The notes: a model not told the origin generated them from the letters alone. DNA of 64,000 bases from Flaccisagitta enflata (GCA_965153355.1 OZ231126.1:107012001-107076000); one strand, 5' to 3'; numbered from the stretch's first letter, positions 48,103 through 59,667 are shown. Made by a program: numbers and translations.

Positions 48103-48215
48103 AAACAAGGCCGTATACAAGGCAACGTTAGTCGCGGACGGGAGCGAAATACCTCGAGAAACAGTTGTGTGACTGAAATTTGGCTTAAGCAGTTGCGTGC
48201 CCGCGATTAAAAAAG
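48103..48215 (+). repeat. Dispersed hairpin repeat, internally deleted copy
   Basis: Starts ACAAGGCCGTATACAAGG, has TAGTCGCGGACGGGAG, and ends GTTGCGTGCCCGCGATTAAAAAA. The middle with GGACC units is missing. Confidence 0.65.
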
Positions 48216-48832
48216 AAAAGAGAAAACAGATGGAAATTGATATCAATAGATCACCTTCTGTTGTAGGCTGAAAACGCAAAATAAGGCCAATATGCAGGTA
48301 CGGGTATCACTCTGAAATATTCATCTTAAGCCCTTTTTGGCCTCATCATCGGATTCCTCCGAGCCCGCCCAACCAGAGAAGAACTTTACGACTTCTCATT
48401 TTTCCTCATTCCTGAAGGATGGTAACATTTGGGTGCTTCACATAGCAGAAGTAAGGAATTTCTTCTTTACATTCTCTTCTAAATATGAAAAAATTAATTC
48501 TAAAATATTTTTTTTAATCAAAAATCATTTATTTTCAGTTTTTTAGAATAATTCATTGCAAAACCTAATTTAATTAAGAAATTAGTATACTGATATACCT
48601 TAAAATGATTATTATTAATTTTTTTCTACTATATTATACTTTATAATCTGATTTTGAAATCTTGAAAAATACATACTAAGATTTTTTAAAATAAAAAATT
48701 GTTTATTCAGAACATAACAAAAAAGATTTTGCTGATTTCTTAGATTCCTATAAAAATTTATAAGCCAAATCACAATCAAAAGATAAAGAATTCTAAAAAA
48801 AAACATGTATGTAGGGCAAAACCATACACTCT
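48216..48832. other. No gene recognised
   Basis: AT-rich sequence. Confidence 0.5.
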
Positions 48833-49225
48833 TTTTTAGTCGCGTGCATGCGACTCTACAACCCGCTTTGTCCGTCCGTTGGTCCGTTGGTCCGTCGGTC
48901 CGTCCGTCCGTCCGTCCGTCCGTCCGTCCGTCCGTCCGTCACACTTTACTTTTTATTATACTTTAGGTTATTTCTAGTCATTCTAAATCATTTTAGGTCA
49001 TTCTAAGTCATTTTAAGTCATTCTAAGTCATTCTAAGTCATTCTAAGTCATTCTAAGTCATTCTAAGTTATTTTAAGTCACTTAAGTCAAAAAGGTCAAA
49101 ATAGTCATTCTAGTCATTTTTAGTCTTTTTAAGTCATTTAAAGTTGTCTTGAGTCATTTAAAGTCATCTTGAGTCAATAGGGGCATCTTAAGTTATTTAT
49201 GTCTCGCACGCGACTTTTAGGTGTT
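48833..49225 (-). repeat. Dispersed hairpin repeat, long form with TTCTAAGTCA array
   Basis: Inverted copy of the 11590-11881 type: hairpin AGTCGCGTGCATGCGACT, TCCG units, CACACTTTACTTTTTATTAT, about 15 imperfect TTCTAAGTCA 10-mers, and a terminal CTCGCACGCGACT that mirrors the first terminus. Confidence 0.85.
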
Positions 49226-49739
49226 GGCCTTGTTTTTGAGTAAGGACAAAGTTTATAAGGACATCGAAGCTGAAATTTTGCCAAAAATTAAGGAAATATT
49301 AAAGACAAAGCCCAGCCTCAGATTCTAAAAAAAATATTTATTCAAAATTTAGATTATATTTACGCAACTTCTTTAAAGAAATAACCATGTTTATAGGAAA
49401 TAATAGTATTTATTTTTACTAAATGATATGACGTTTTTTCAAGATTAACTAAAAAAGAATAAATATCATATTTAACTTGTACTTACCTATACTGATCATC
49501 AGTTATTTCAATTTATAAAACATAATCATAAGAATATCATGAGAAAATATTAAGGACACGCTAAGGATATTTCAGCCTGAAATTTGCAAAAATCTAAGAA
49601 CATTTCAGCCTCAGAAAACATTTACTGGTCCTTATATAAAAAAAAGAGTGTACTACAAACTTTTGTATGTGAAGAACCCAACTGTGACGTGTTAAGTGTT
49701 ACGTCATATGATTTTCTTTTCCATAAAAGTATACCATAC

Positions 49740-49741
<2 letters not shown>
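49226..49741. other. No gene recognised
   Basis: AT-rich. It contains two diverged repeats of an AAGGACA...GCTGAAATTTTGC motif (49250, 49555). Confidence 0.5.

Positions 49742-49813
<72 letters not shown>
49742..49813. repeat. (GA)n microsatellite
   Basis: About 36 perfect AG dinucleotides. Confidence 0.98.
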
Positions 49814-49815
<2 letters not shown>

Positions 49816-49943
49816 CCGAGACGGCAATCATCTAGAATACAGGATTGAGATAATTATGTTCTCTACACTGATTGGCGACATTTTTTTGTGTTTACTTTCA
49901 ATTCATTTTTATCTACAACATTCTTTTCATGTTAATTTCTATG

Positions 49944-50215
49944 ATTAGGGTTAGGGGTGGGGTTAGGGGTGGGGTTAGGGTTGTTAAGATTAGGAGTGGG
50001 GTTAAGGTCAGGAGTGGGGCTAGGGTTAGGATTGGGGGTAGGAGTTTGGTTAGGCTTAGGGTTTAGCGTTAGGGTTAGGGGGTTAAGGTTAGGTGGGTTA
50101 AGGTTAGGGTTAGGTTGGTTTGGGTTAGGGGGATAGAGTTAGGGTTTGGGTTAGGTGGTTTAGGGTAAGGGTTAGGTGGTTCAGGGTAAGGGTTAGGGGT
50201 GGCATTAGTTAGGGG
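49944..50215. repeat. Degenerate TTAGGG-like array
   Basis: Units such as GGGTTAGGGGTGGGGTTAGG and TTAGGTGGTTAGGG: an interstitial telomere-like or satellite array with G-quadruplex potential. Confidence 0.85.
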
Positions 50216-50344
50216 TGGTGTATCCCATCTTATTTCCGTTTTGAATCATGATAGACGTTAGTTTCAATAGAGCTTTTTTATTATTTGTCCTCAATACAAA
50301 CTGTTTTTCTCAATCCCGGATACTAGATGATAGGGACACTATAA

Positions 50345-50521
50345 GTTGTGCGCGACGAGACTCAACACCCCGCTTTGTCCATCTGTTAATTGGTCGGTCA
50401 GTATTATTTTTTTTTTCATTTTTTTGAAGTCTTGGGCCTCATAGCTCCTGCCCAAATTCCCTAGCTACTCAAATACTGCCCCTGCCCATCTGCACGCAAC
50501 TGGGGTAGTTGTGTATTTGGC
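50345..50521 (-). repeat. Dispersed hairpin repeat copy
   Basis: CAACACCCCGCTTTGTCC, a T-rich stretch, CTCCTGCCCAAAT, CTGCCCATCTGCACGCAACT, then a decayed 5' end. The hairpin is partly eroded. Confidence 0.75.
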
Positions 50522-50671
50522 ATTCCCCCTCCCCCCCAACTCTCTTCCGCTACCTCCAATCCAAGCGACCTCAACATCTATTTGTGAAAATGAGTTAGGT
50601 AATATTGATTGGAGGTCATCTTTATTGAAACAATTTATGATTGGCATGAGTAAATATATGAATACAATAAA

Positions 50672-50795
50672 CAAGGCCGGATACACGGCCACCAGTTGCG
50701 GACGGGTGGGCAGGGGCGGAAATGCGCGTTTTCACTCTTTCCAACTCGATCATTATGGACGGACGGACAAAGCCTCTTTTAGAGTTGCGTGTCCA
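50672..50795 (+). repeat. Dispersed repeat, subfamily 2
   Basis: ACAAGGCCGGATACACGGCC, GTGGGCAGGGGCGGAAATG, ACGGACGGACAAAGCCTC and GAGTTGCGTGTCC. Confidence 0.75.
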
Positions 50796-51483
50796 AAACT
50801 TAAAATGGAATAAAAATTATTTAACCCATCCAAATCCCCTTGTTAGAAAATTTAAGAAAATAAGTCAAGGTGCGAATAAATGGCAAACAATTTGAGTATA
50901 TATATTTTTTTCCAATATTACATTTAAAACTTGGTTTCTTAATTCTTTTTATATAATTCTCCTCTCCTGGTGGAATAGAAGCAGACATTATATGTATATT
51001 TGCTTTAGTTTCTTCACAAAAAAAAAATTATGAAATAGCATTTTGAAATGAACCTCAAATTTTCACCTTTGTAAGCACCATGACGCAACACAGTGTTAAA
51101 GACTAACAATATCGATTGGCGCAGATAGAGGGGCAGGTACAAAATGCTCGTGCTCTTCCTCAAGCATCAACCAAAGGTAATCGCTGACTATAAACAATTG
51201 AAATAAAAAATTGACGTTCTTCTTCTCAAACAAAAAACTGCAACAGAGACAAAAATCCTTGGTCCAGTTGAGTCTAAGCAATTTAAGCAGAGTAGCTGGA
51301 GATATGCAGATAGTCTTCCTCCTCAGAATTTAAGATGCGGGAAACGCCGGCGAATTTGTTAGAGCGCCTGTAGAGGAAGATGATTTTATTACTTTTTTCA
51401 AAGTTTGCTAAGTGACTCTATTCCCCACTTTGATTGTCCGTGGGTATGTCGGTCCATCTGTCACATTTTACTTTTTAATGTTT
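50796..51483. other. No gene recognised
   Basis: AT-rich; nothing convincing codes. A degenerate copy of the dispersed repeat (CTCTATTCCCCACTTTG, GGTCCATCTGTCACA) lies at 51405-51480. Confidence 0.5.
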
Positions 51484-51672
51484 TTAGTCGCATGCTACGC
51501 GACTCTACACCCCGCTTTGTCGGTCCGTCGGTCCATCCGTCCGTCACACTTTACTTTTTTGGCATCTATGGGGTTTTTGGCCTTGCTGCTCCTGCCCAAA
51601 TGCTCCACTGACCTCAATTATGGCCCCTGCCCACCCGCACGCAACTGGGGTAGCCGAGTATCCGGCCTTGTT
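51484..51672 (-). repeat. Dispersed ACAAGG...GCGACTAAAAA repeat, full-length copy
   Basis: Hairpin AGTCGCATGCTACGCGACT, CACCCCGCTTTGTCGGTCC, CACACTTTACTTTTTTGGC, CTGCCCACCCGCACGCAACT and CCGGCCTTGT. Confidence 0.88.
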
Positions 51673-51734
51673 TAATGCATAACCTTAAAAATTCTAATTT
51701 AGCACTTACAAACAGTTGCAACAAACAACGCGGT

Positions 51735-51848
51735 GTCTGTCTGTCTGTCTGTCTCTCCGTCTCTCTGTCTCTCTCTCCGTCTCTCTCTCCGTCTCTCAGT
51801 CTCTCTCTCTCCGTCTCTCTCTCCGTCTGTTGCTCCGTCTCTCTCTCC

Positions 51849-51897
<49 letters not shown>

Positions 51898-51938
51898 GCA
51901 CACACGCACACACACACACACGCACACACGCACGCACG

Positions 51939-51990
<52 letters not shown>
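51735..51990. repeat. Compound CTGT / CTCC / CT / CA microsatellite
   Basis: Successive blocks of CTGT, TCTCTCCG, pure CT and pure CA dinucleotides. Confidence 0.97.
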
Positions 51991-51991
<1 letters not shown>

Positions 51992-52163
51992 TAATGTAAC
52001 TGTATCTTGGAATCCATCGAGCAAACGGTCACTGTAATTCTTGGAAGGGGTTGTTCTCGTCTATACGCCAGTTGTCCCACTTAACTTGAAAACGCGATTT
52101 GGAAGGGCAACTCCAGGAAACACCACATGGCTGCAATCAAAATTAAAAATGGCATTGTTTAAA

Positions 52164-52330
52164 AACAAGGCTGGATACACGGCTATTCCAGTTGCGTGTG
52201 GGTGGGCAGGGGCAATAATCAAGGTCACTGGTGCATGTTGGCAGTAAGGCCAAAGACAGCCAAAAGAAAAAAAGTAAAATGGGAAACAGCCAAACGACCA
52301 AGCTTCGGACAGTCAAAGTAGTCACGAGCA
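52164..52330 (+). repeat. Dispersed repeat copy, 3' end divergent
   Basis: ACAAGGCTGGATACACGGCT, GTGGGTGGGCAGGGGC, AAGTAAAATGGGAAAC and GACCAAGC units. The terminal hairpin has decayed. Confidence 0.7.
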
Positions 52331-52369
52331 TGGGACTAACAGGTGACGTGGGGTCACAACTCATAATAT

Positions 52370-52545
52370 CCTTATGGACCAGTGGGCAGGGGCGTCCAAC
52401 CCCCATCCCTACCCCAACCCCTAACCCATTTACAAACATACACACAAACTATCTAAAAGGCTTGTTTTTTCACTTTTCAACTTGATGACCCCGAACCGAT
52501 GGACGGACTGACGGACAAAGTCTATCATCGTGTCCGCAACAAAAA
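52370..52545 (+). repeat. Dispersed repeat, GTGTCCGCAACAAAAAAG subfamily
   Basis: GTGGGCAGGGGCGTCCAACC, GGCTTGTTTTTTCACTTTTC, CGATGGACGGACTGACGG and an A-rich end. Confidence 0.65.
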
Positions 52546-52824
52546 AGATTGTTGTATGCGGAGGAGCATCTTGATCTAACACAATTTCTTCAGATCGGCG
52601 ATAGCCGCCATTACTGGTACACAATGGCAGGCAAAATTTTAAAAAAAATCGTTTATTTGTAGTATCTAGTCAAAGCTGACGAAACAACACATACTGCGCA
52701 AGCCAAACAGTAGCACTTACAGAATCTTTTTTACTGACCTCAAGGCATCTTGTACACTTGCTCATCGGCATCTCCAGCTTCTGTAAACGACCATTTTTTT
52801 CGAATGTGAGTGAAGTCGCCAGTC

Positions 52825-52837
<13 letters not shown>

Positions 52838-52874
<37 letters not shown>
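52838..52874. repeat. (GA)n microsatellite
   Basis: About 18 AG units preceded by a short TG run. Confidence 0.95.
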
Positions 52875-52878
<4 letters not shown>

Positions 52879-53078
52879 ATGATTGATTGATTTCACTGCT
52901 CAACAATGCGCAATTCAACACATAAACATAAATGTTTTTGAGCGTTACAAATAATTCATCAGTTTCAATGTTTATAAATAGGCTATTCTACAGATCTATC
53001 AGCTAGCCGTTTCCAATACGTCAAAGTACCAAATATAAATAACCTATGCATGATGACAACCGTTTTTATGAATATGTA

Positions 53079-53081
<3 letters not shown>

Positions 53082-53153
<72 letters not shown>

Positions 53154-53155
53154 GA
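53082..53155. repeat. (GA)n microsatellite at the LINE 3' end
   Basis: Directly abuts the end of the minus-strand LINE ORF2, which has no stop codon before the repeat. Confidence 0.97.
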
Positions 53156-56100
53156 GAGAGTTCTAATTCAGGGTCATCATTGTTCCCCGTGCGGTTTTTG
53201 TATTCCATACTTTGTATTTTTGGCAGAATTTCGCGTATCACATTTATATCGTGAGAATATATCTTTGTAAAATCTACTTTTAACAAATTGTCGTACATAT
53301 TCGTCTCTCGGAATTTACTGCAATGGTTCAGCCTGTGATTTTCATCATCTATAACATTGCATGTGCCGCATATTTCGGGCATCTTTCCTTTAAAGTTTTT
53401 TCCGCATTCTAACATGCCAAAACGAGCAATGATAATGGATTTGGTCTCGTATTTAGTACATTGAATAATTTCATCTTGCGGTTTCCGTTTGAAGTTGGCT
53501 ATAAGAGATGGAACGATGTGTGCAGTTTTCGTTTTTGGAACCTGTTTATTGTTTTCTTTTTTATGGCAATCTTCGTGGAGTCTGCTTGCATTCTTAATCT
53601 CGATTTTCTCTATGACTGTTTTCTTCCAACGTCGTCTGGTTGTGTTTCTAATAGTGGTCAGGTCTGTGGGCAGGCTGTATACTCTTAGGGCCTCTGTAAT
53701 ACTTTTGCCCCATCCAATATTCAGATGTTGGAGTATGTGGAAGGTCTTTTGGATCCATCGGTCGTTGTCCATGTTTAAAATGCGGTGTAAATACATGAGT
53801 CGTTTTTTGTCAATTCTCTGCTCGGTATACATTGCGCCTAGAGTAAATATGATCGCTGGTGTGGGTGTGTGGATTGGCAGGTCAAACATGTATTTAAGTG
53901 CCTGTACTTCTATGCGTTCCAATTCGGCTGTTTCACCTCGGTTTAGGCTCCATGATTCCGCGTTTGCCATAAGAGCAGAGACGTTCTTTTTCTCATGTAG
54001 TTCAATCAGAGTGCTAGTCTCTATTTTTCTAAGGACATCACTTTCTGCGATGCTGTTAATTAAGACGGTATTCATTTGTATTTTGTTTCTTCGAGCTTCA
54101 AGATTATTTGCATTTTTTCCATCATTGCTCATTATGTCACCTAAATATTTGTATGTAGTCGCCTCTTCAATTGTTATGTCTCCTAATTTCCATTCTCTTG
54201 GTCCATCTGTATGTTTCCCAATGCGCATCACTTTGCATTTTGACTGGCCCCACACTAATCGGTGTTTGAGGGCAAACTCATGGATTTTTTCAAGAATTTC
54301 TTCTTGTTCCTTTTCACCGTCAACGCATGATATAACGTCATCTACCCATAAGAGGACTGCTATAATCAAGTCGTCACTTATTTTAAATCCTTCCCCTGTG
54401 GCTTGTAGCTCCTCCGAAAGTGTATCCATCAATTTAGAGAACATTCTCCCAGTTAGTCTAGAACCCTGTTTTCCCCCAATTTCCATGTTAATCTCTCTTG
54501 TTAGTCCAAATCTGGTTTTCATTATTGCTGTTAAATTTTCGTTAAGGTTCTTTAAAATCCGCCATGATTTTCCCCTTAGCCCCTTATCCCACATGATTGT
54601 CAACATATCCTGATTATTCACGTTGTCGTATGCCTTTGACACGTCGTAGAATGTTAAAAAGGTTGGTCTTTTTTGTTTTTTCGCTATGTCAATCATAGCG
54701 CGAGTGAGGAAAAGGTGATCGAATGTAGATGTGCCTCGTTGACCTCCGCCTTGCGCTTGTGTAAAAGGGACTGCATATTCAATTCTGTTGTCTATAAGTG
54801 CGTCAAATATTGTTCCGATTGAGGAAGAAGTGGTAATGCCTCTATAATTATGCAAATCTTCTTTGTCCCCTTTCCCCTTATGGAGGCTAGTCACAAACCC
54901 TCTATTGAAAATTCTTGCAGTGGTTTCTTTATCCCATGTTTCTTGTATGAAGGGTTCAAGAAATTTGATCATTGGTTCGCCGGCTTTTGTTAGCATCTCG
55001 TTTTTGAAGTCAGGTGTCGATTTTCCATTCTTTTTGCACATAATGATTTCGGTTATTTCCTCTATAGTTGGTTGTCTGTTATAACTGGTGTTCTCATGGT
55101 TGCGGTCGTTGGAGTAAAGAGCCATTTTTTGGCTTATTTCTTCATGGTATGGATGTGGAGGGAATTTTTTCCATTTATACAATGACTCATAGTAATTGGC
55201 TGTAGCTTCCTTTATGTCCTCTGGATTGAATTGTCTTTCGCCATTGGAGTTTTTCACGACCATCGATTCGGCAGTGGGATTCCTTGTGACTGTTCTCTTA
55301 AGTTGCCACAAGGCCTTGTTTGTTTTGTCGTTAATCACTTTTTCAAGTTTCTTTTCAATTTCTTTGGTTTTGTCTATAATCTGTAATCGTTTTGCTCGTT
55401 CTTGTAAGTCCTTGTGACTTTGTATAAGATCAACTTTTATATCCTTGTCTTTTTCATTCTGAATCTTGCGTCTCAGATCTCTTTTTGATTTGTTTATCTG
55501 TTTTGACTCTTCAGATTGCTTCATTTTGGCGTTTGTCTTCACCGTAGTTTTGCCAATTGTATTTCTTGCAACAGTATCAATTTCTTTTGTCATTTTTGCA
55601 TATTTTTGTTCCATATCTATATTATCATTCTGCATTATAGCTACGATTTTTGGCTGTCTTTTTTCCAGTTCTTTTCTGTATTCCGACCATTTCTCTTCCG
55701 GTGCGCCAATGTTCCATACAACTTGCTTTTCCTTTTTGAATTTGTCAATGTTTGGGACTAATAGATTTATGCAAATTGTGTTGTGATCTGTTGCGATTTT
55801 TCCTTTTAATTTGAATAATTCTTCTTCATCTATATAGACATCTTTAATCCATTTTTCCGCTGTTTCTGTAGAGAGGACAAAGTCAATGGCTGAATATTCA
55901 TCTGCATCCTTTGTATTTCTCCTTGTTATCTTGCCTTTGCATTTATGGCTTTGATTTAGTATGGAAAGGTTGGTATTTTCAATAAATCGTTTTAAATGAT
56001 GACCATTGCCACTTAATTCCTCGCCGAGAAGCCCCAATTTTGCATTGCCATCCATGACAATGAGGATTTTGCCTTCACTTTTCATGTCTTCAATTTCTTC

Positions 56101-56595
56101 TGTCAAAAGTTGCATTTCTTGCTCAATTTCGTCCTTATTTGTTCAGGTTTCTTGTCTGCCGTAGTAAGTGCCAACCATGAACGGTGGCTTTCCTTTACGA
56201 CGGACACTAACCCAAATTATTTCAATGCCACGATCGGATTTGTGAATCGCGGTATTCAGGGAGAAGTCACGTCGTACGAGTATGGCTACGCCACCTCCTA
56301 TTTTTTTCTCACGTACTCTGCTATGGCAATCATATCCATCAAATTTTTCCGTTGTATCGGATCTTAATTGTGTCTCAGTCAGCAGGAATAAATGGGGTTT
56401 ATTGTCTTGAAGTATTGCTCTGAGAGTTGCTTTTTTTCCTTTCAAACCACGTATATTGGTGTACATTATGCTTATGTTGTTGTTATTGTTATTGTTATTG
56501 TTATTGTTATTGTTATTGTTATTGTTATTGTTATTGTTATTGTTATTGTTATTGTTGTTATTGTTGTTGTTCACTTGGCCACAGAATGGAATCAA
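53156..56595 (-). pseudogene. LINE copy 2 ORF2: APE endonuclease, reverse transcriptase, CCHC finger
   Basis: Endonuclease motifs in order: YTNIRG, LTETQLRSD, GGGVAILVRRD, VGTYYGRQET, MDGNAKLG, YSAIDFVLS and TDHNTICINLL. RT motifs: NYRGITTSSSIGTIFD, FYDVSKAYDNV (first catalytic Asp), KQGSRLTGRMFSKL, and WVDDVISCV in place of the usual Y/F-A-DD. A finger CGTC...HRLNHC lies near the C-terminus. It nicks target DNA and primes reverse transcription there. A single TGA at 56145-56143 splits the endonuclease; the sequence on both sides is in the same frame. No natural stop precedes the (CT)n tail, so the 3' end is truncated or the ORF runs into the tail. Confidence 0.88.
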
Positions 56596-56599
56596 GTGG

Positions 56600-56670
<71 letters not shown>

Positions 56671-56740
56671 GCTGGTTTTGTTGTTGCTGGTTTTGTTGTT
56701 GTTGGTTTTGTTGTTGCTGGTTTTGTTGTTGCTGGTTTTG

Positions 56741-56828
<88 letters not shown>

Positions 56829-57022
56829 GATGCCGTATTGGTTACACAACTCGGTAATGAGATCGTCTCTTCTATCTAATACGATGGCCTTGTTAATATC
56901 ATTGTTGACGCTTTCACGCGAAATGTTTAGGATGCTGACGTTAGTATTGTCATTGTCAATTAGATCGTGTTCAAAGATTGTATCGGCTTCGGTGATGATT
57001 GGATTGTTGAGGAAACTATCGA

Positions 57023-57070
<48 letters not shown>

Positions 57071-57099
57071 CGTTCACTTGGCCACATAATGGAATCAAG

Positions 57100-57152
<53 letters not shown>

Positions 57153-57154
57153 GC

Positions 57155-57188
<34 letters not shown>

Positions 57189-57190
57189 AT
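56464..57190. repeat. Four (GTT/ATT)n blocks between LINE ORF1 and ORF2
   Basis: Blocks at 56474-56570, 56600-56828, 57021-57068 and 57102-57190. On the minus strand they read AAC/AAT (poly-Asn). Between blocks lie two copies of CACTTGGCCACA-AATGGAATCAAGTG (56572-56598, 57075-57101) and one protein-like island of about 65 codons (DSFLNNPIITEADTIFEHD). Confidence 0.93.
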
Positions 57191-57287
57191 TTCCTTTGTT
57201 ATTGTTGTTGATGTTGTTGTTTTTTGGATCATCACCATTTTTGTCCCCGCGTGAGTTATTTACGAATCGGTTGTTTTTAGCAAAAAT

Positions 57288-57887
57288 TCATTGTGATATT
57301 TGACCTTGTTTCGTTGCCATCATGTTCAGGATCGCGAGTTGACCGCTACCGATGTTCTTCGTTGAATATAAGTTTCTTCTTATTTCTTTGGCTAAGATTT
57401 TGACGCCATATTCATTGTAGTGGATAGCATCCTTCATTGTTTCAGTCCGCATCTTACCGGAATTCCAATCTTGAAACACACTGGTATCAATGAAATTCGA
57501 GTCTGTGTGATCGCATAGCCTGCCCAGCATGTTGTTTATTTGCATGTGAGAGTCTGAGATGGGGGGCAAGCCTGTCACGTGCATCCGGGCGTTCGGGAAG
57601 CGGTCATTGTACGCAAATAGCATGTCGGTGTATTTGTCTTGGATTTCTTTAAGTTCTTTCTTTCTCTTTTGTTCTTTTGTTCCTTCCTTGGGGACGTATG
57701 TTTCTTTGCGATGGTCGTTTAACCCGACTTGGAATACGATGTCTGTGACGAGGGAAGGGTCGTTTGTTGTCGGAACTTTTTCAATGGCTTCTCTGATAGT
57801 AAAGGCCACGCGTGGGATGACCTTGGCTCCTGGTTTGAGCTGCTGTGGGTTTAAGCCACGGCCGTTGGAATCCGAGATGAGTAAAAT

Positions 57888-57967
<80 letters not shown>

Positions 57968-59111
57968 GATGATGTTTTTGTTGTTGTTGTTGTTGATATC
58001 GTTGTTGTTTCACTTGTTGATGTTGTTGTTGTTGACTGATTGTATTCGCTTTCGGTGCTGGCTGTTGATTTTGAGATTTTTCTTGGCTCGCAACGTGTAT
58101 GTCGAGTACTTCGTCATGTTCATCAATGACGCAGGGATTAGCGTTTGTGAGATTTCCTGGTCGCTTTTCTATGGTGATGGTTTTCATGAGTTCGGATGTT
58201 TGTCGTCTCAGGTTTTCAATTTCCAGTCTCTCTTTTTCTCGATCTTGTCTTTCTTTTTCTCTTTCTTGTCTTTCTTTTTCTCTTTCTTGTCTTTCTTTCT
58301 CTCTTTCTTGTTTTTCATTTTCCCGTTCTTTTCGCTCGTGTTGTCGTTCTTGTCTTTCAGCTTCTCGCTCTTTTGTACGCTCACTTTCGGCCATGGTCAA
58401 TCGCTTAATCCATTCATAGATGCTCGATTCTGAGAAGTCAAAAGATTTCGTAGTCTCGACATCTTTAGGAGTCATGAAATTGTCGTTGTTGTCCAGAGGG
58501 GAGAAAACGTTGTCTTCTTTTTGACCATTGTCTTCGGTATCCTTGTCATCGTCGTCTTCATCGCTGCGTTCGCCGTCGCTTTCGCCACCACTTTCGCCGC
58601 CTCTTTCGCCGTTGCTTTCGCCGTCGCTTTTGCGGTCATTTTCGCCGTCGCTTTCGCCATCATTTTTACCGTCGTTTTTTTCGTTGGTTTCGACGTCGTT
58701 GTCACGAACACCTTGGTCGGGCCGTCCAAGCAGGTTGACACTCTCTTCGCCTATTTCGATCAGTTCTTCGGCAAAAGATTTTTCGTGACAATCGTCATCG
58801 GAGAGTGAAGTGTCGAGGGATTGTTGACCGCGTCTGGTTCTCTTCACAGGTGTGGAGCCACGCAGGACATGAACTCGAGTTGAAGATTGTTTAGTTTTTG
58901 ATTTCTTGAATGTGTCTTGTTTGTATTTGATAGCGATATCCTTCACCATCGATTCGAGATTAGCATCTTTGCCGACATAGTTAAGAATATTTTCTTGCAT
59001 GACGTCGACGGTCCCATTTGTAGGGAGATTCAGCTTCGCTGAGATATGTTGAAGTGAATTGGTCAGCTTGTATGGATAGGAATGGAGCACCGAGCTGAGT
59101 GAGAGAGGCAT
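57288..59111 (-). CDS. LINE copy 2 ORF1: SAP-like, coiled-coil, poly-Gln, SGNH hydrolase
   Basis: Start chosen at ATG 59111 (MPLSLSS); the frame is open further up without better support. About 607 residues. In order: a SAP-like helix-turn motif (residues ~15-45, LNLPTNGTVDVMQENI), an acidic region rich in Asp/Gly/Ser repeats, a highly charged Glu/Arg/Gln coiled coil (about 60 residues), a poly-Gln tract encoded by (GTT)n at 57890-57966, and an SGNH domain with LLISDSNGRG, VFQVGLNDHR and DAIHYNEYGV. ORF1 proteins of this type are expected to bind element RNA; the SGNH domain is esterase-like. The ORF is intact and ends in TGA, after which the same frame stays open into the Asn-rich spacer. 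Confidence 0.85.
57890..57966. repeat. (GTT)n coding for poly-Gln in LINE ORF1
   Basis: Perfect trinucleotide tract inside ORF1, read as CAA on the minus strand. Confidence 0.97.
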
Positions 59112-59619
59112 TTTGTAGTTAAAATGGGCGCAGGCGAAAATGTTGAGAGACGCACAAATGAGATGAGTAAAATCCAAATGCGATATGTAATCCAAGATGC
59201 AGTAGATGCGATGCGTAATCCAAAGTAGATGAGTATAATCAACGTAAGATGTGCGCCGAAAATGTCTGGGAAGGGAGTGTAGACGAGTTTATGCGTAGAC
59301 GTATGGAGAAAAAGTCAACATGTAGTCGCGTTTAGACGTGGAAGTACAGTACGTTTAGTTCAAAGACGGTTGTAGAGAGAAAAAATCGACATGGAGATGA
59401 GTTTATGTGTAGGCGACGAGAGAGAAAGAAGCGACGTGTAGATCCAATATGACGAAAAATGAGGTAAAACGAGTAAGTCCAGTGATAAAACGCGTTAGTC
59501 CAGTGATAGCGGGGTTTTTTTTTGGGCGAAAAATTCGGAAGATATTGGTACATGTGTTTGCTTTGAGGTACAGAGATCGAATGAGGTACAGAGATCGAAT
59601 GAGGTACAGAGATCAAATG

Positions 59620-59621
<2 letters not shown>
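59112..59621 (-). other. LINE copy 2 5' leader
   Basis: Non-coding, with a threefold repeat of GAGGTACAGAGATC(G/A)AAT at about 59574-59620 next to the GA tract, possibly promoter monomers. Confidence 0.5.

Positions 59622-59667
<46 letters not shown>

Larger units (their letters stand above)
53156..59621 (-). mobile_element. LINE copy 2 (APE-type non-LTR retrotransposon), nearly full length
   Basis: In minus-strand order: 5' leader (59621-59112), ORF1 with SGNH domain (59111-57288), an AAC-rich spacer, then ORF2 with APE endonuclease, RT and a C-terminal CCHC finger (56595 to about 53156). Both ends touch GA microsatellites in the same orientation (53082-53155 and 59622-59755). The architecture fits CR1-like or related LINE groups, but the clade is not established. 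One in-frame stop in ORF2 and repeat-length frame changes suggest that this copy is not active. Confidence 0.85.

Noticed and set aside
49944-50215. True chromosome end
   Set aside because: Array is degenerate, internal, and followed by ordinary repeat sequence.
53489-54613. 374-residue plus-strand ORF
   Set aside because: Lies antisense to the well-supported LINE ORF2; Ser/Phe-rich shadow composition.
56392-57303. Hydrophobic 303-residue plus-strand ORF (poly-Val/Leu)
   Set aside because: Shadow of the GTT tracts opposite the LINE spacer.
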